DNA of 62,402 nt from Campylobacterales bacterium (GTDB lineage Bacteria > Campylobacterota > Campylobacteria > Campylobacterales > Sulfurimonadaceae): positions 1 through 62,402 of the forward strand of contig JAPLGN010000014.1 of the NCBI GenBank assembly GCA_026390135.1. The letters are read 5' to 3'. Below are positions 47,648 through 55,116 of this stretch, piece after piece. Under the pieces are notes generated by a model. It did not search any database, had not been told where the DNA came from, and saw nothing but the letters and a program-made list of their open reading frames with translations. Made by a program: the position numbers and the translations under genes. Each line of letters starts with the position of its first letter. Within the stretch, counting starts at the first letter, position 1.

Positions 47648-48297
47648 AAAAACTAACCATCGCTGATGCAGCTGAGTACTTCAAGGTGTCCAAAGAAGCG
47701 ATTCACAACCGTATTCGCCGTGGGTCCCTTGCCTCTATTGTTGAAAACGGGGTGAAATACGTTTCAGTTGCCTCTGAAAAAAATAACACAGCTACAAACA
47801 GCGCAAACGACAATCGTTATACCCTCTACATCGAGCAAGAAAATGAACGGCTTCGCGAAAAAGTAGATGGTCTTGAAAAAGAGACGGTAAGGCTACGTGA
47901 TCAGCGCGAACTCATGCTGATTAATGAACGAATCAACGTAGAACAAATCTACAAAGAGCGTGATGCACAGCTTCGTAATATTTTGAATGTCGTTGCAACA
48001 AAATTTCTCTCCCATGTTAGTGAAGATTTGGTTATGCAAGAGGCTATGGGCGAAGAAATAGAACAAGCAGATGCCATCAATGCGGACATCGTCCCTGATG
48101 TTGAATTGGGCGAGGGATGGATAACACTTAAATCATTTTTAAAACTCAAACGTTATGCCGACAGCATTAAAAAGAACATCAAGCGACGATTTAAAGCTGC
48201 CGCCATGGAAGGCGACGAACGCTTTATCGAGCACGGCGAGAAAATTTACTTGAATCCTTCTCTGCACGAGTATGCTGACCTCTTGGCGGGGCGCTAA
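47644..48297 (+). CDS. MerR/excisionase-like HTH protein with coiled coil
   Basis: A 217-residue protein. An N-terminal winged helix (KLTIADAAEYFKVSKEAIHN then NGVKYVSV) is followed by a leucine-zipper-like coiled coil (about 60-110) and a C-terminal segment (about 160-215) that again has a helical stretch ending in HGEKIYLNP, like the N-terminal wing. Two DNA-binding ends on a coiled coil are inferred. It is coupled to the HD-GYP gene, possibly as its effector. The tail overlaps the helicase gene by 74 bases. Confidence 0.65.
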   Translation: MKKLTIADAAEYFKVSKEAIHNRIRRGSLASIVENGVKYVSVASEKNNTATNSANDNRYTLYIEQENERLREKVDGLEKETVRLRDQRELMLINERINVEQIYKERDAQLRNILNVVATKFLSHVSEDLVMQEAMGEEIEQADAINADIVPDVELGEGWITLKSFLKLKRYADSIKKNIKRRFKAAAMEGDERFIEHGEKIYLNPSLHEYADLLAGR

Positions 48298-51067
48298 GAC
48301 GTGACTTTTCCCTGTTTAGATTGTGAAAACAGCTCTGACAAATATTAAATTCGCTTCCTAGAGCAAGCGGTTTTCCACACGTTTTACAGCGTGGGACAAA
48401 ATGGCTTTGTTTGAGCGAATTTTCGATAAAACGATTTAGTTCTCCCCGATACGAACGGGCTTTTTCGCTGTCCACAAAAAACTCACCCAAACGATACGAA
48501 AGCCATAAATACAAACTGATCTCTTTAATCTGATCTTCGGCTTCTTGAAGCTCTTCTGTCGTTTGAGCATGTGAGCCTAGATGACGCGGCGGGATATAAG
48601 CGATGGGTTTTGCCTGAGCCAATGCACGAACGTATCGTTCGTATGCGCCCATCACGATAGGTGATTTCGTAGACAACGGTGCGGTGGAAAGAATATATTT
48701 GGTGCGCATGTCCAAATCATATCGATCTACAATCACCGACGCTTCTGCCATAGATTCAAGATTTATCGCGCGGAACGGTCCTTCAAACTTCATGTTTTCT
48801 ACAAAAAATTCGATAATGGCCGCAAGAGATTTTTCTTCTAAAATCGTCGAGACAAGCTGTATGTGATCAAAATTTGCCATAACGTTAAAAGGGATTTTAA
48901 TTGCTTCTGCTTCACGACCAAAAAGTGGAGTAATTTTTTGAAGGACATCCGCACTCAGGGCTCCTACAAATCCTTTTTCACTCATTCCATATCGACCTGC
49001 ACGCCCTGCTATCTGCTGAATTTCACTCACAGTTAAATCGCGTTGGCTTTGTCCATCGAATTTATCGGCTTTCGAAAATAACAATGTTTTAATGGGTAAA
49101 TTCAATCCCATCGCAATCGCATCGGTCGCAACAAGGATTTCAGTCTCCCCCTCACGAAATCGTCGTGCTTCCTCACGTCGTACTTCCGGTCCAAGGTTAC
49201 CATAAATAACACTGGTCTTATACGTCGCTGAGAGCTGCTGCTTCAAACGCAGTGCGTTAGCGCGGGTAAATGCGATAACAGCGGTTTGGGGTTCTATCGC
49301 ATCAATAGGTGTGACATGAGAGAGAAGTTCCAGTGGATTCTTACGCTCAAATTCGACTATTTCAAGCGGTTCTCCCAAATACTCGGCTAACGCCACAATC
49401 GCCTCGCGTGAGTTAGGAGAACCGGTCATAATCACGCGATTAGCAGGGGCACCGATAATGGCATTAGCCCATGCCCATCCACGATCGCGATCGCCGATCA
49501 TCTGCACCTCATCGATCACACACGTATCCACCTCAGATTCAAAGCTAAGCATCTCAATAGTAGAACTAATATGGGTCGCATCCTCATCGAAAATCTGCTC
49601 TTCTCCTGTAATAAGGGAAGCACTTATGCCATGTTCGCGTAAATCTTCATACCCTTCCAATGCTAACAAACGCAAGGGGGCAAGATAATATCCTGTCCCT
49701 TTAGAGCGTAATTGCTCCATAGCAGTATAGGTTTTACCGCTGTTAGTTGGTCCGATATGTAAGATGAGCTTACGACGAAGCGAACGTGCAAGAGGAAAGA
49801 GATTTTTAAAATCCCGTACCGTTCGTGCCAGCAGCTCTTGACGCTGTTTTTTAACAAGCTCTCCAGCAATACGCCGATCAAAAGCGAAAAGGACGCGACG
49901 CACCACTTTGGCATTAATATGAAGCGTATCACTCAAATGCGGCAATAAAATCTCATACACCATCGTGTACAGCGTAGGCTCATCCAAATTTAAAAGCTTT
50001 GCGTGCTCTTGGCACTCATCAATCAAAGATTTGAGTTCAGTCAAAAATACAGCGCGAAGCTCCCCTCCTTGTTTCTCAAACTGCGCATCGAATACTAAGT
50101 CTTCTTCGCTCCAAATGAGGCGGGTTATCTCTGCATGGCTTACCTGTACATGAGTGGTATGCAATAACGGCTCATCGCGATAAGGAAGAACAATCGCTTG
50201 AGGATACTCGATAAGCAATTCTTCCCCTACAAATTCAATCCCTATCGCCTGTGATGGAAGGACACGTTTTAATGTCTCCATTGTCAGAGGATAAAAGGTG
50301 TTTGTATTGGACGGAGGAGCACCTTTGAGGGCAGAAAGGATCTCGTCGTGTGTAAGATAACGATGAGTATCGAGCTTTAATGTCTTTAGAAATGAGCTGA
50401 TTTGGGCTTGCTTTTGGATGATGAATTCTTCTTTGAGAGCATTAATTTCAGGAACCAGCACCTCGATATTTTCTTCATGAAGTCGCTTGTGATCCAAAGG
50501 TGAAGTTTTAAGTACATGAATCTTAGAAAAATGCTCCACCCCTATGTCATAAACGATGGAAGCATAAAATTCGAGCCTATCGCTGTAATCAAACTTCCCT
50601 TCCAGTGCTTTTTCGAGAATCTCGCGCTTGTGCACGTAACGGATATGCTCAAGCTTTGAAGCAATCTTCTCAGGGGTTATTTTACGCGTACGAACATCAC
50701 CGAATGCCACATGCAAAGCAACACGTTCATCACGACTCATCTGAAATGCATCAAAAAGTTCATCAATTTTTTCTTCCCGCTCATGCGGTTTTTCACGAGG
50801 TTTTGGATTCGGGTAGATTTTACCGTTTTGAGTAAAGAAATCGACAATGAGGTGCCGATTATCGCTCTCGCCCTCCGACCAAATTCTTCGCAGCGATTTA
50901 ATAAGGATCTCCTTTTGAGTCGTCCCATCAAAAATTCCAAGTGCATGAGCCAGTGCGGCCAACGTTTCATTGGGTACCCGATCTATTCCCTCATCAAACC
51001 CCTCATCGCCAAAAAAATAGCGGATAGATTGGTTGAGTTTTATCATTTTTTTCTTTTTCTTAGCCAT
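48224..51067 (-). CDS. SUV3-like DExH RNA helicase with long N-terminal region
   Basis: A 947-residue protein. The first 420 residues are mostly charged and helical with no family I recognise. A superfamily 2 helicase core follows: GPTNSGKT (near residue 437), DEVQMIGDRDRG, TGSPNSR, and IQQIAGRAGRYG. This is the signature of SUV3, the mitochondrial degradosome helicase, and its bacterial relatives. The C-terminus has a Cys finger (CKTCGKPLALG...CQSC) and an Arg/Lys-rich tail. A role in RNA decay or processing is inferred. Confidence 0.8.
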   Translation of the reverse strand: MAKKKKKMIKLNQSIRYFFGDEGFDEGIDRVPNETLAALAHALGIFDGTTQKEILIKSLRRIWSEGESDNRHLIVDFFTQNGKIYPNPKPREKPHEREEKIDELFDAFQMSRDERVALHVAFGDVRTRKITPEKIASKLEHIRYVHKREILEKALEGKFDYSDRLEFYASIVYDIGVEHFSKIHVLKTSPLDHKRLHEENIEVLVPEINALKEEFIIQKQAQISSFLKTLKLDTHRYLTHDEILSALKGAPPSNTNTFYPLTMETLKRVLPSQAIGIEFVGEELLIEYPQAIVLPYRDEPLLHTTHVQVSHAEITRLIWSEEDLVFDAQFEKQGGELRAVFLTELKSLIDECQEHAKLLNLDEPTLYTMVYEILLPHLSDTLHINAKVVRRVLFAFDRRIAGELVKKQRQELLARTVRDFKNLFPLARSLRRKLILHIGPTNSGKTYTAMEQLRSKGTGYYLAPLRLLALEGYEDLREHGISASLITGEEQIFDEDATHISSTIEMLSFESEVDTCVIDEVQMIGDRDRGWAWANAIIGAPANRVIMTGSPNSREAIVALAEYLGEPLEIVEFERKNPLELLSHVTPIDAIEPQTAVIAFTRANALRLKQQLSATYKTSVIYGNLGPEVRREEARRFREGETEILVATDAIAMGLNLPIKTLLFSKADKFDGQSQRDLTVSEIQQIAGRAGRYGMSEKGFVGALSADVLQKITPLFGREAEAIKIPFNVMANFDHIQLVSTILEEKSLAAIIEFFVENMKFEGPFRAINLESMAEASVIVDRYDLDMRTKYILSTAPLSTKSPIVMGAYERYVRALAQAKPIAYIPPRHLGSHAQTTEELQEAEDQIKEISLYLWLSYRLGEFFVDSEKARSYRGELNRFIENSLKQSHFVPRCKTCGKPLALGSEFNICQSCFHNLNREKSRLSAPPRGQHTRAEKDSSKFSRRAR

Positions 51068-51136
51068 AGTGTAAGTGTAGCTAAAAATTCTAAGGGGTAT
51101 CTTTTTCTAGTTTTGATAAACTTTGAACAAATAAGA

Positions 51137-51460
51137 ATGATGGACAATACTATGATTGATTTAAATGTTGATGAGTGGACACAAAGTGACTACCTCACTA
51201 ACAAACAAGCGTTAGAAGCTCAGGGGGTACATGTCGTTTTGGTGGATACGATTTTAAATCCTATCGATGGGGCAGAAACTACGACGTATAACCCGCCGTT
51301 ACTGCGCGAGATGCCTACTGGAAGCGTATTCGTCTTTTACTGCGATAGTGGAAAGGGAACTCATTCACGGCTAAAAGAGTTCCGCGCCAAGTTTCCCAAT
51401 CATGTTTGTATCAGTTTACGAGGGGGGAGAGGATATTGGAGACGGAATTTGAGCGTATAA
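51137..51460 (+). CDS. Rhodanese-like single-domain protein
   Basis: About 107 residues. VHVVLVDTILNP, FVFYCDSGKGTHSRLKEFRA and LRGGRGYW follow the rhodanese fold, with the Cys of YCDSGKG at the active-site loop. Sulphur transfer or a redox role is possible. The frame is open far upstream, but nothing there is conserved and it overlaps the helicase gene. It overlaps the DUF309 gene by about 25 bases. Confidence 0.65.
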   Translation: MMDNTMIDLNVDEWTQSDYLTNKQALEAQGVHVVLVDTILNPIDGAETTTYNPPLLREMPTGSVFVFYCDSGKGTHSRLKEFRAKFPNHVCISLRGGRGYWRRNLSV

Positions 51461-51777
51461 CGTCAGCGTGTGAAGCGTTTGCCCTCTCGATAGAAGAAAA
51501 ACGTTATTATGATGCGCATGAAGACATGGAAGCACTTTGGTTTCCGCGTCGTTTTGAAGATGATGATGAAGTGAAGCTTTGGAAAGGATTTATTAATGCG
51601 GCCGTTTGTTTTGAGCTGATTCAAAAAGGCCGTCCAAAACCATCCGAAATAGCGTGGAATACCTATCTTAAATATCGTCTTTTGTTAGAAGTGTGTGACA
51701 GCGAACATTGTCCAACTTACGTTAAAATAGTGCAATTATTAGAAACTACAAGGAGTATACAATGTCCGAATTTTTAA
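51436..51777 (+). CDS. DUF309-family protein
   Basis: A protein of about 113 residues with RYYDAHEDMEALWFPRRF and a helix AAVCFELIQKGRP, matching the DUF309 helical family of unknown function. The TTG at 51436 is favoured over 51406, because AGAGG lies just before it. It lies inside a short run with rhodanese, nitroreductase and MscS genes and overlaps the nitroreductase by 16 bases. Confidence 0.65.
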   Translation: METEFERITSACEAFALSIEEKRYYDAHEDMEALWFPRRFEDDDEVKLWKGFINAAVCFELIQKGRPKPSEIAWNTYLKYRLLLEVCDSEHCPTYVKIVQLLETTRSIQCPNF

Positions 51778-52382
51778 AAGCAATGTCGTTTCGTCATGCA
51801 TGTAAACGTTTCGATACTACAAAAGCAATACCAAGCGAGCAATTTGAAAGTATTTTAGAGGTATGCCGAACCTCACCCTCTTCGTTTGGGATGGAGCCAT
51901 GGAGACTGATTGTAGTACGCAATGAAAAGCTCCGAAAAGCACTAAAAGCTTCCTGCTGGAATCAAAACCAAATCACTGAGGCAAGTGAATTGGTAATTTT
52001 TACCACGGACAATGATATCGTTCGCAGTGATTCACCCTATGTTCGCACTATGTTTGAACGCCGAGGCATGCCAACTGAGATGGTAGATACCTATATGGGC
52101 GTCTATAAAAACTATCTTGCCCCAATCGAAGAAGATGAAATTTTACTCGAAAATTGGACAGCCAAGCAGTGCTATATCGCGTTAGCAAACGCAATGACGT
52201 ATGCTGCAACACTTGAGATCGACACTTGTCCGATCGAAGGATTCGACAAAGAAGAGGTTGAAGCCATTCTTGATTTAGAATACGGTCACAGCGTTGCGGT
52301 TATCTGTGCGTTTGGATACCGCATCAACCTTCAAAGTGCTCAAATGCGACTTCCGCTGAAGTCAATCGTGGAATATAAATAA
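51762..52382 (+). CDS. Nitroreductase-family FMN oxidoreductase
   Basis: A 206-residue protein: FRHACKRFDTTKAIPSEQFE, RTSPSSFGMEPWRLIVVRN, and the C-terminal EYGHSVAVICAFGYR are typical of NAD(P)H-dependent flavin nitroreductases. The physiological substrate is unknown; quinones, nitro compounds or enones are usual. It ends directly before the MscS start. Confidence 0.88.
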   Translation: MSEFLKAMSFRHACKRFDTTKAIPSEQFESILEVCRTSPSSFGMEPWRLIVVRNEKLRKALKASCWNQNQITEASELVIFTTDNDIVRSDSPYVRTMFERRGMPTEMVDTYMGVYKNYLAPIEEDEILLENWTAKQCYIALANAMTYAATLEIDTCPIEGFDKEEVEAILDLEYGHSVAVICAFGYRINLQSAQMRLPLKSIVEYK

Positions 52383-53243
52383 ATGCTGCAAAACGTAGAT
52401 CAAAAAGTAGAACATCTCACTACAAAAGCCGAACACTACAGTGATTTAGCCCTCAATTTTGCAACCGAATATGGGCTAAAACTTTTGGGTGCCATTGCAA
52501 TCTTTTTGATTGGAAAATGGATTGCCAATCAATTTTTAAAACTCATGCGTCGAGGGATGAAGCGCGCGCAAGTCGACGCAACATTGATTTCGTTTTCAAG
52601 CAACGTCATAAACGTAGCGCTCATTGCTGTAATTGTTATTGCAGCAGCGAGCAATTTAGGTATAAATACGTCGTCCTTTATCGCAATATTTGGAGCAGCA
52701 GGTCTCGCCATTGGATTAGCCCTTAAAGACACTCTTGCAAACGTAGGCGCTGCTGTACTCATTATCTTTTTCCGCCCTTTTAAAGTGGGTGATTATATAG
52801 AAGCTTCCGGAGTTCAAGGGACAGTACATGCAATGAACCTTTTCTCAACGACACTGATGACTGTCGATAATCGTTCCATTATCATCCCCAACGGAACCCT
52901 TATCAGCGGAAATATTATCAACTATACCGGCAATGTAAATCGACGAATCGATATGATCTTTGCTATTGATTACAAAGATGACCTAAAACTCTCCAAAAAA
53001 GTCATCATGGATGTTCTAAATGCCCATCCGGAAGTGCTTAAAGATCCACTTCCCGTTGTTGTTGTCGGAGCATTAGGAGATAACTCGGTTCAGCTCTACG
53101 CACGGCCTTGGGTTCCAGCTGAGCTGTATTGGGATACGAAATTTCAGATCATAGAAGAAGTCAAACTTGCCTTTGACAAAAACAACATATCTATTCCTTT
53201 TCCGCAAATGGACTTGCATGTTCACAGAAAAGAGGCTATTTAA
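52383..53243 (+). CDS. MscS-type mechanosensitive channel
   Basis: A 286-residue protein. Three membrane helices (about 30-50, 72-92, 96-128), with the pore helix GAAGLAIGLALKDTLANVGA, then the beta domain (FKVGDYIEASGVQGTVHAMN and IIPNGTLISGNIINYTGN) and C-terminal cage. Small-conductance channels of this kind vent solutes in osmotic downshock. It starts at the base after the nitroreductase stop. The tail overlaps the MFS gene by eight bases. Confidence 0.93.
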   Translation: MLQNVDQKVEHLTTKAEHYSDLALNFATEYGLKLLGAIAIFLIGKWIANQFLKLMRRGMKRAQVDATLISFSSNVINVALIAVIVIAAASNLGINTSSFIAIFGAAGLAIGLALKDTLANVGAAVLIIFFRPFKVGDYIEASGVQGTVHAMNLFSTTLMTVDNRSIIIPNGTLISGNIINYTGNVNRRIDMIFAIDYKDDLKLSKKVIMDVLNAHPEVLKDPLPVVVVGALGDNSVQLYARPWVPAELYWDTKFQIIEEVKLAFDKNNISIPFPQMDLHVHRKEAI

Positions 53244-54336
53244 ATCGATACGCGTGGATGTAAAATGCCCCGGCAGCTGCCAATGCGGCAGCTGCCGCTG
53301 CGATGAACAAATACGTCGGAATATGCTGATACAATAGTCCTGCTCCCAATGCCCCTACAAAACCTCCCAATCCATATGAAACTCCAAAGAAAAATTGCTG
53401 TGAAAGTCGACGCGCGCTGTAAAGAGCGAACAACGTACTGATGGATGCCGTATGAAACAGTGCAAAACTAAATGCATGCAAGCTTTGGGAAATGGCCAAG
53501 AGTACCAATGAGTTTGGAAAAAAAGCAACCATAAGCCACCTAAGTGCCGTGATAAAAGCGGTAGCCCAGAGAATAACATATAAATTACGACGAAGCAGTG
53601 CCCCTTGAAAATAAAACATCACGATCTCAGCAATAACCCCAAAACTCCAAAGCCATACGGTCGTATTGAGCGAAAGTCCGTGATCGGTGACATAAATGGT
53701 AAAAAAATTGTAAAAAGGACCAAAACTCACTTGCATCAAGAAAAAGCCGATCCACAAATAGAGATGCGTCAAAGGGTTAAAAACACCCTCTTCACGGTCA
53801 CTTTCTGTACTCTTACCCTTTGTGTTCTCTCTTCCGATTATTGCCCCTAAAATCAATGTTCCCATCGCCATGGCAATCAAAAATCCAATACCAATTTGAG
53901 GCGTTGTCAACCAGCGCACTAGCACCAAAGCGACTGCAATAAATCCGATTGAACCAAACAACCGAATTTTCCCGTACTTTTCGCGTCCAATATGCTCCAG
54001 TGAAATCACCTCCACATAAGGGAGGATGAGGGCAATACCGATTCCAAATAGGATATTCACACTTAACAACGCCCAAAAATGACTCAAAGAGGGATAAAAA
54101 CCACTAGCGCCAAGCAGCATTAGAATGAGCGAGAGATAAAAAACTTGCTGATTGAGGACAAACCCTCGTAAAAACATAAAAGGGATGGCAAAGCGCACTA
54201 ATGGCGCGGAAGCGAAGATAATTCCGATCTCCATTGCACTCATACCGCTCATTGAGAGAATTTTAGGGACAAAAATAACATGGACCCCGATAAGGGCAAA
54301 ATAGAAGAAATAAAATAAGGCGACGAGAATACTCAA
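53236..54336 (-). CDS. MFS transporter (phenylpropionate/nucleoside-symporter-like)
   Basis: A 366-residue protein with about twelve membrane helices, AMEIGIIFASAPLVRFAIPF, and REKYGKIRLFGSIGFIAV, which resemble the MFS_1-like group including HcaT. The substrate is not readable. It is two bases downstream of the RDD gene on the same strand. The C-terminus contains an Ala-rich helix. Confidence 0.8.
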   Translation of the reverse strand: MSILVALFYFFYFALIGVHVIFVPKILSMSGMSAMEIGIIFASAPLVRFAIPFMFLRGFVLNQQVFYLSLILMLLGASGFYPSLSHFWALLSVNILFGIGIALILPYVEVISLEHIGREKYGKIRLFGSIGFIAVALVLVRWLTTPQIGIGFLIAMAMGTLILGAIIGRENTKGKSTESDREEGVFNPLTHLYLWIGFFLMQVSFGPFYNFFTIYVTDHGLSLNTTVWLWSFGVIAEIVMFYFQGALLRRNLYVILWATAFITALRWLMVAFFPNSLVLLAISQSLHAFSFALFHTASISTLFALYSARRLSQQFFFGVSYGLGGFVGALGAGLLYQHIPTYLFIAAAAAALAAAGAFYIHAYRFK

Positions 54337-54337
54337 A

Positions 54338-54841
54338 CTAGGAGGCTCTAATGACGCATGTACCGCTGATAAGATCGTGCAGCGCTCTATTGTCTTTACG
54401 AATCAATCCGACAAAAAAACCTCCCAAAGTGATAAGGGAAATAAAATATCCGATAAAACGGACGATTAGCTTCCCATACGAGGCAGACTTTAGTGTGACG
54501 GCATCCACAACACGAATACGAGCAAGTTTTTTCCCAGGAGTTTGACCTCCACGATGCCACAGTACAACCGTGACAATCATAAACAAACTCAGTTGCGTAA
54601 GAGAAACAAACGGATTTGGAGGATGGGCAAGGGCCTTTTCATTATGGACGATAACATCCATTCCACCCGCCGTATGCATTTGATCGTAGCCAAACAAGAT
54701 TATCATCAAAAGGGCGATGGGCAAACCAATCATAAAAATATCGGTACAAAATCCAAGAGCTCGAGACCAAAATGAAGCATAGTGAATAATAGGGGTTGGG
54801 AAAGTTTTTTGTCTATTTTTTTTAGGAGTTTTGGTACGCAT
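54338..54841 (-). CDS. RDD-family membrane protein
   Basis: A 167-residue protein with about three membrane helices. RALGFCTDIFMIGLPIALLM carries the R and D of the family, and GQTPGKKLARIRVVDAVTL, DNRALHDLISGT follow. RDD proteins are ill-defined, some acting as ion antiporters. A TATAAT box lies only six bases upstream of the ATG, with no ribosome site, so the message may be leaderless. Confidence 0.8.
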   Translation of the reverse strand: MRTKTPKKNRQKTFPTPIIHYASFWSRALGFCTDIFMIGLPIALLMIILFGYDQMHTAGGMDVIVHNEKALAHPPNPFVSLTQLSLFMIVTVVLWHRGGQTPGKKLARIRVVDAVTLKSASYGKLIVRFIGYFISLITLGGFFVGLIRKDNRALHDLISGTCVIRAS

Positions 54842-54847
54842 ACGGAA

Positions 54848-54853
54848 ATTATA
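54848..54853 (-). promoter_or_regulatory. -10 box of the RDD-MFS operon
   Basis: TATAAT on the minus strand ends six bases before the ATG of the RDD gene. A transcript starting at the usual distance would begin at or next to the ATG, giving a leaderless mRNA. No clear -35 box is seen. Confidence 0.4.
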
Positions 54854-54894
54854 TCTGGATTACTGTTTGTTTACTATTTTATTTCATAATTCTG

Positions 54895-54939
54895 TTATCC
54901 CAATTGATGGCAGCACATCAAGGGGAGATTTTCATTCAT
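54895..54939 (-). CDS. Possible 14-residue ORF with Cys-Cys, upstream of RDD
   Basis: ATG at 54939 lies six bases after AAGGAG on the minus strand. The frame reads MNENLPLMCCHQLG then TAA. It could be a leader peptide sensing cysteine supply, or part of a small RNA. No conservation data are available. Confidence 0.3.
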   Translation of the reverse strand: MNENLPLMCCHQLG

Positions 54940-55015
54940 TCAACACTCCTTAAGATCAAAGCGCTCAGGCTACTACCCGCAAGGGGCACAATGTCCTCCT
55001 GAGCAATTTCTCACC
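54904..55015. ncRNA. Candidate structured RNA in the RDD-flgE gap
   Basis: In a 275-base gap two perfect inverted repeats occur: TTGATG / CATCAA (54904-54921) and GCTCAGG / CCTGAGC (54963-54969 and 54998-55004), the latter enclosing CCC-GCAA-GGG. On the + strand a CCTTTTT run follows at about 55015. The strand is unsettled; the 14-residue ORF argues for minus and the T run for plus. The CGCAAG...CCTGAGC stretch has a loose likeness to 6S RNA, but I cannot build the full 6S fold. Confidence 0.3.
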
Positions 55016-55116
55016 TTTTTATGCAGCAAAATAAATAAAACAATACTTTTTTGATATGATTTTTGTATCTTAGTAATTAGTATTGCCAAAAGAATATTAT
55101 TCCTTTGACGTTCAAA

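Noticed and set aside
50711-51136. Upstream extension of the rhodanese-like frame
   Set aside because: It is antisense to the helicase start, with no motif; the rhodanese pattern begins after 51137.
54863-55060. 6S RNA (ssrS) in the RDD-flgE gap
   Set aside because: Only a short stretch looks like 6S; the closing stem and central bubble could not be built, so it is left as an unnamed candidate RNA.
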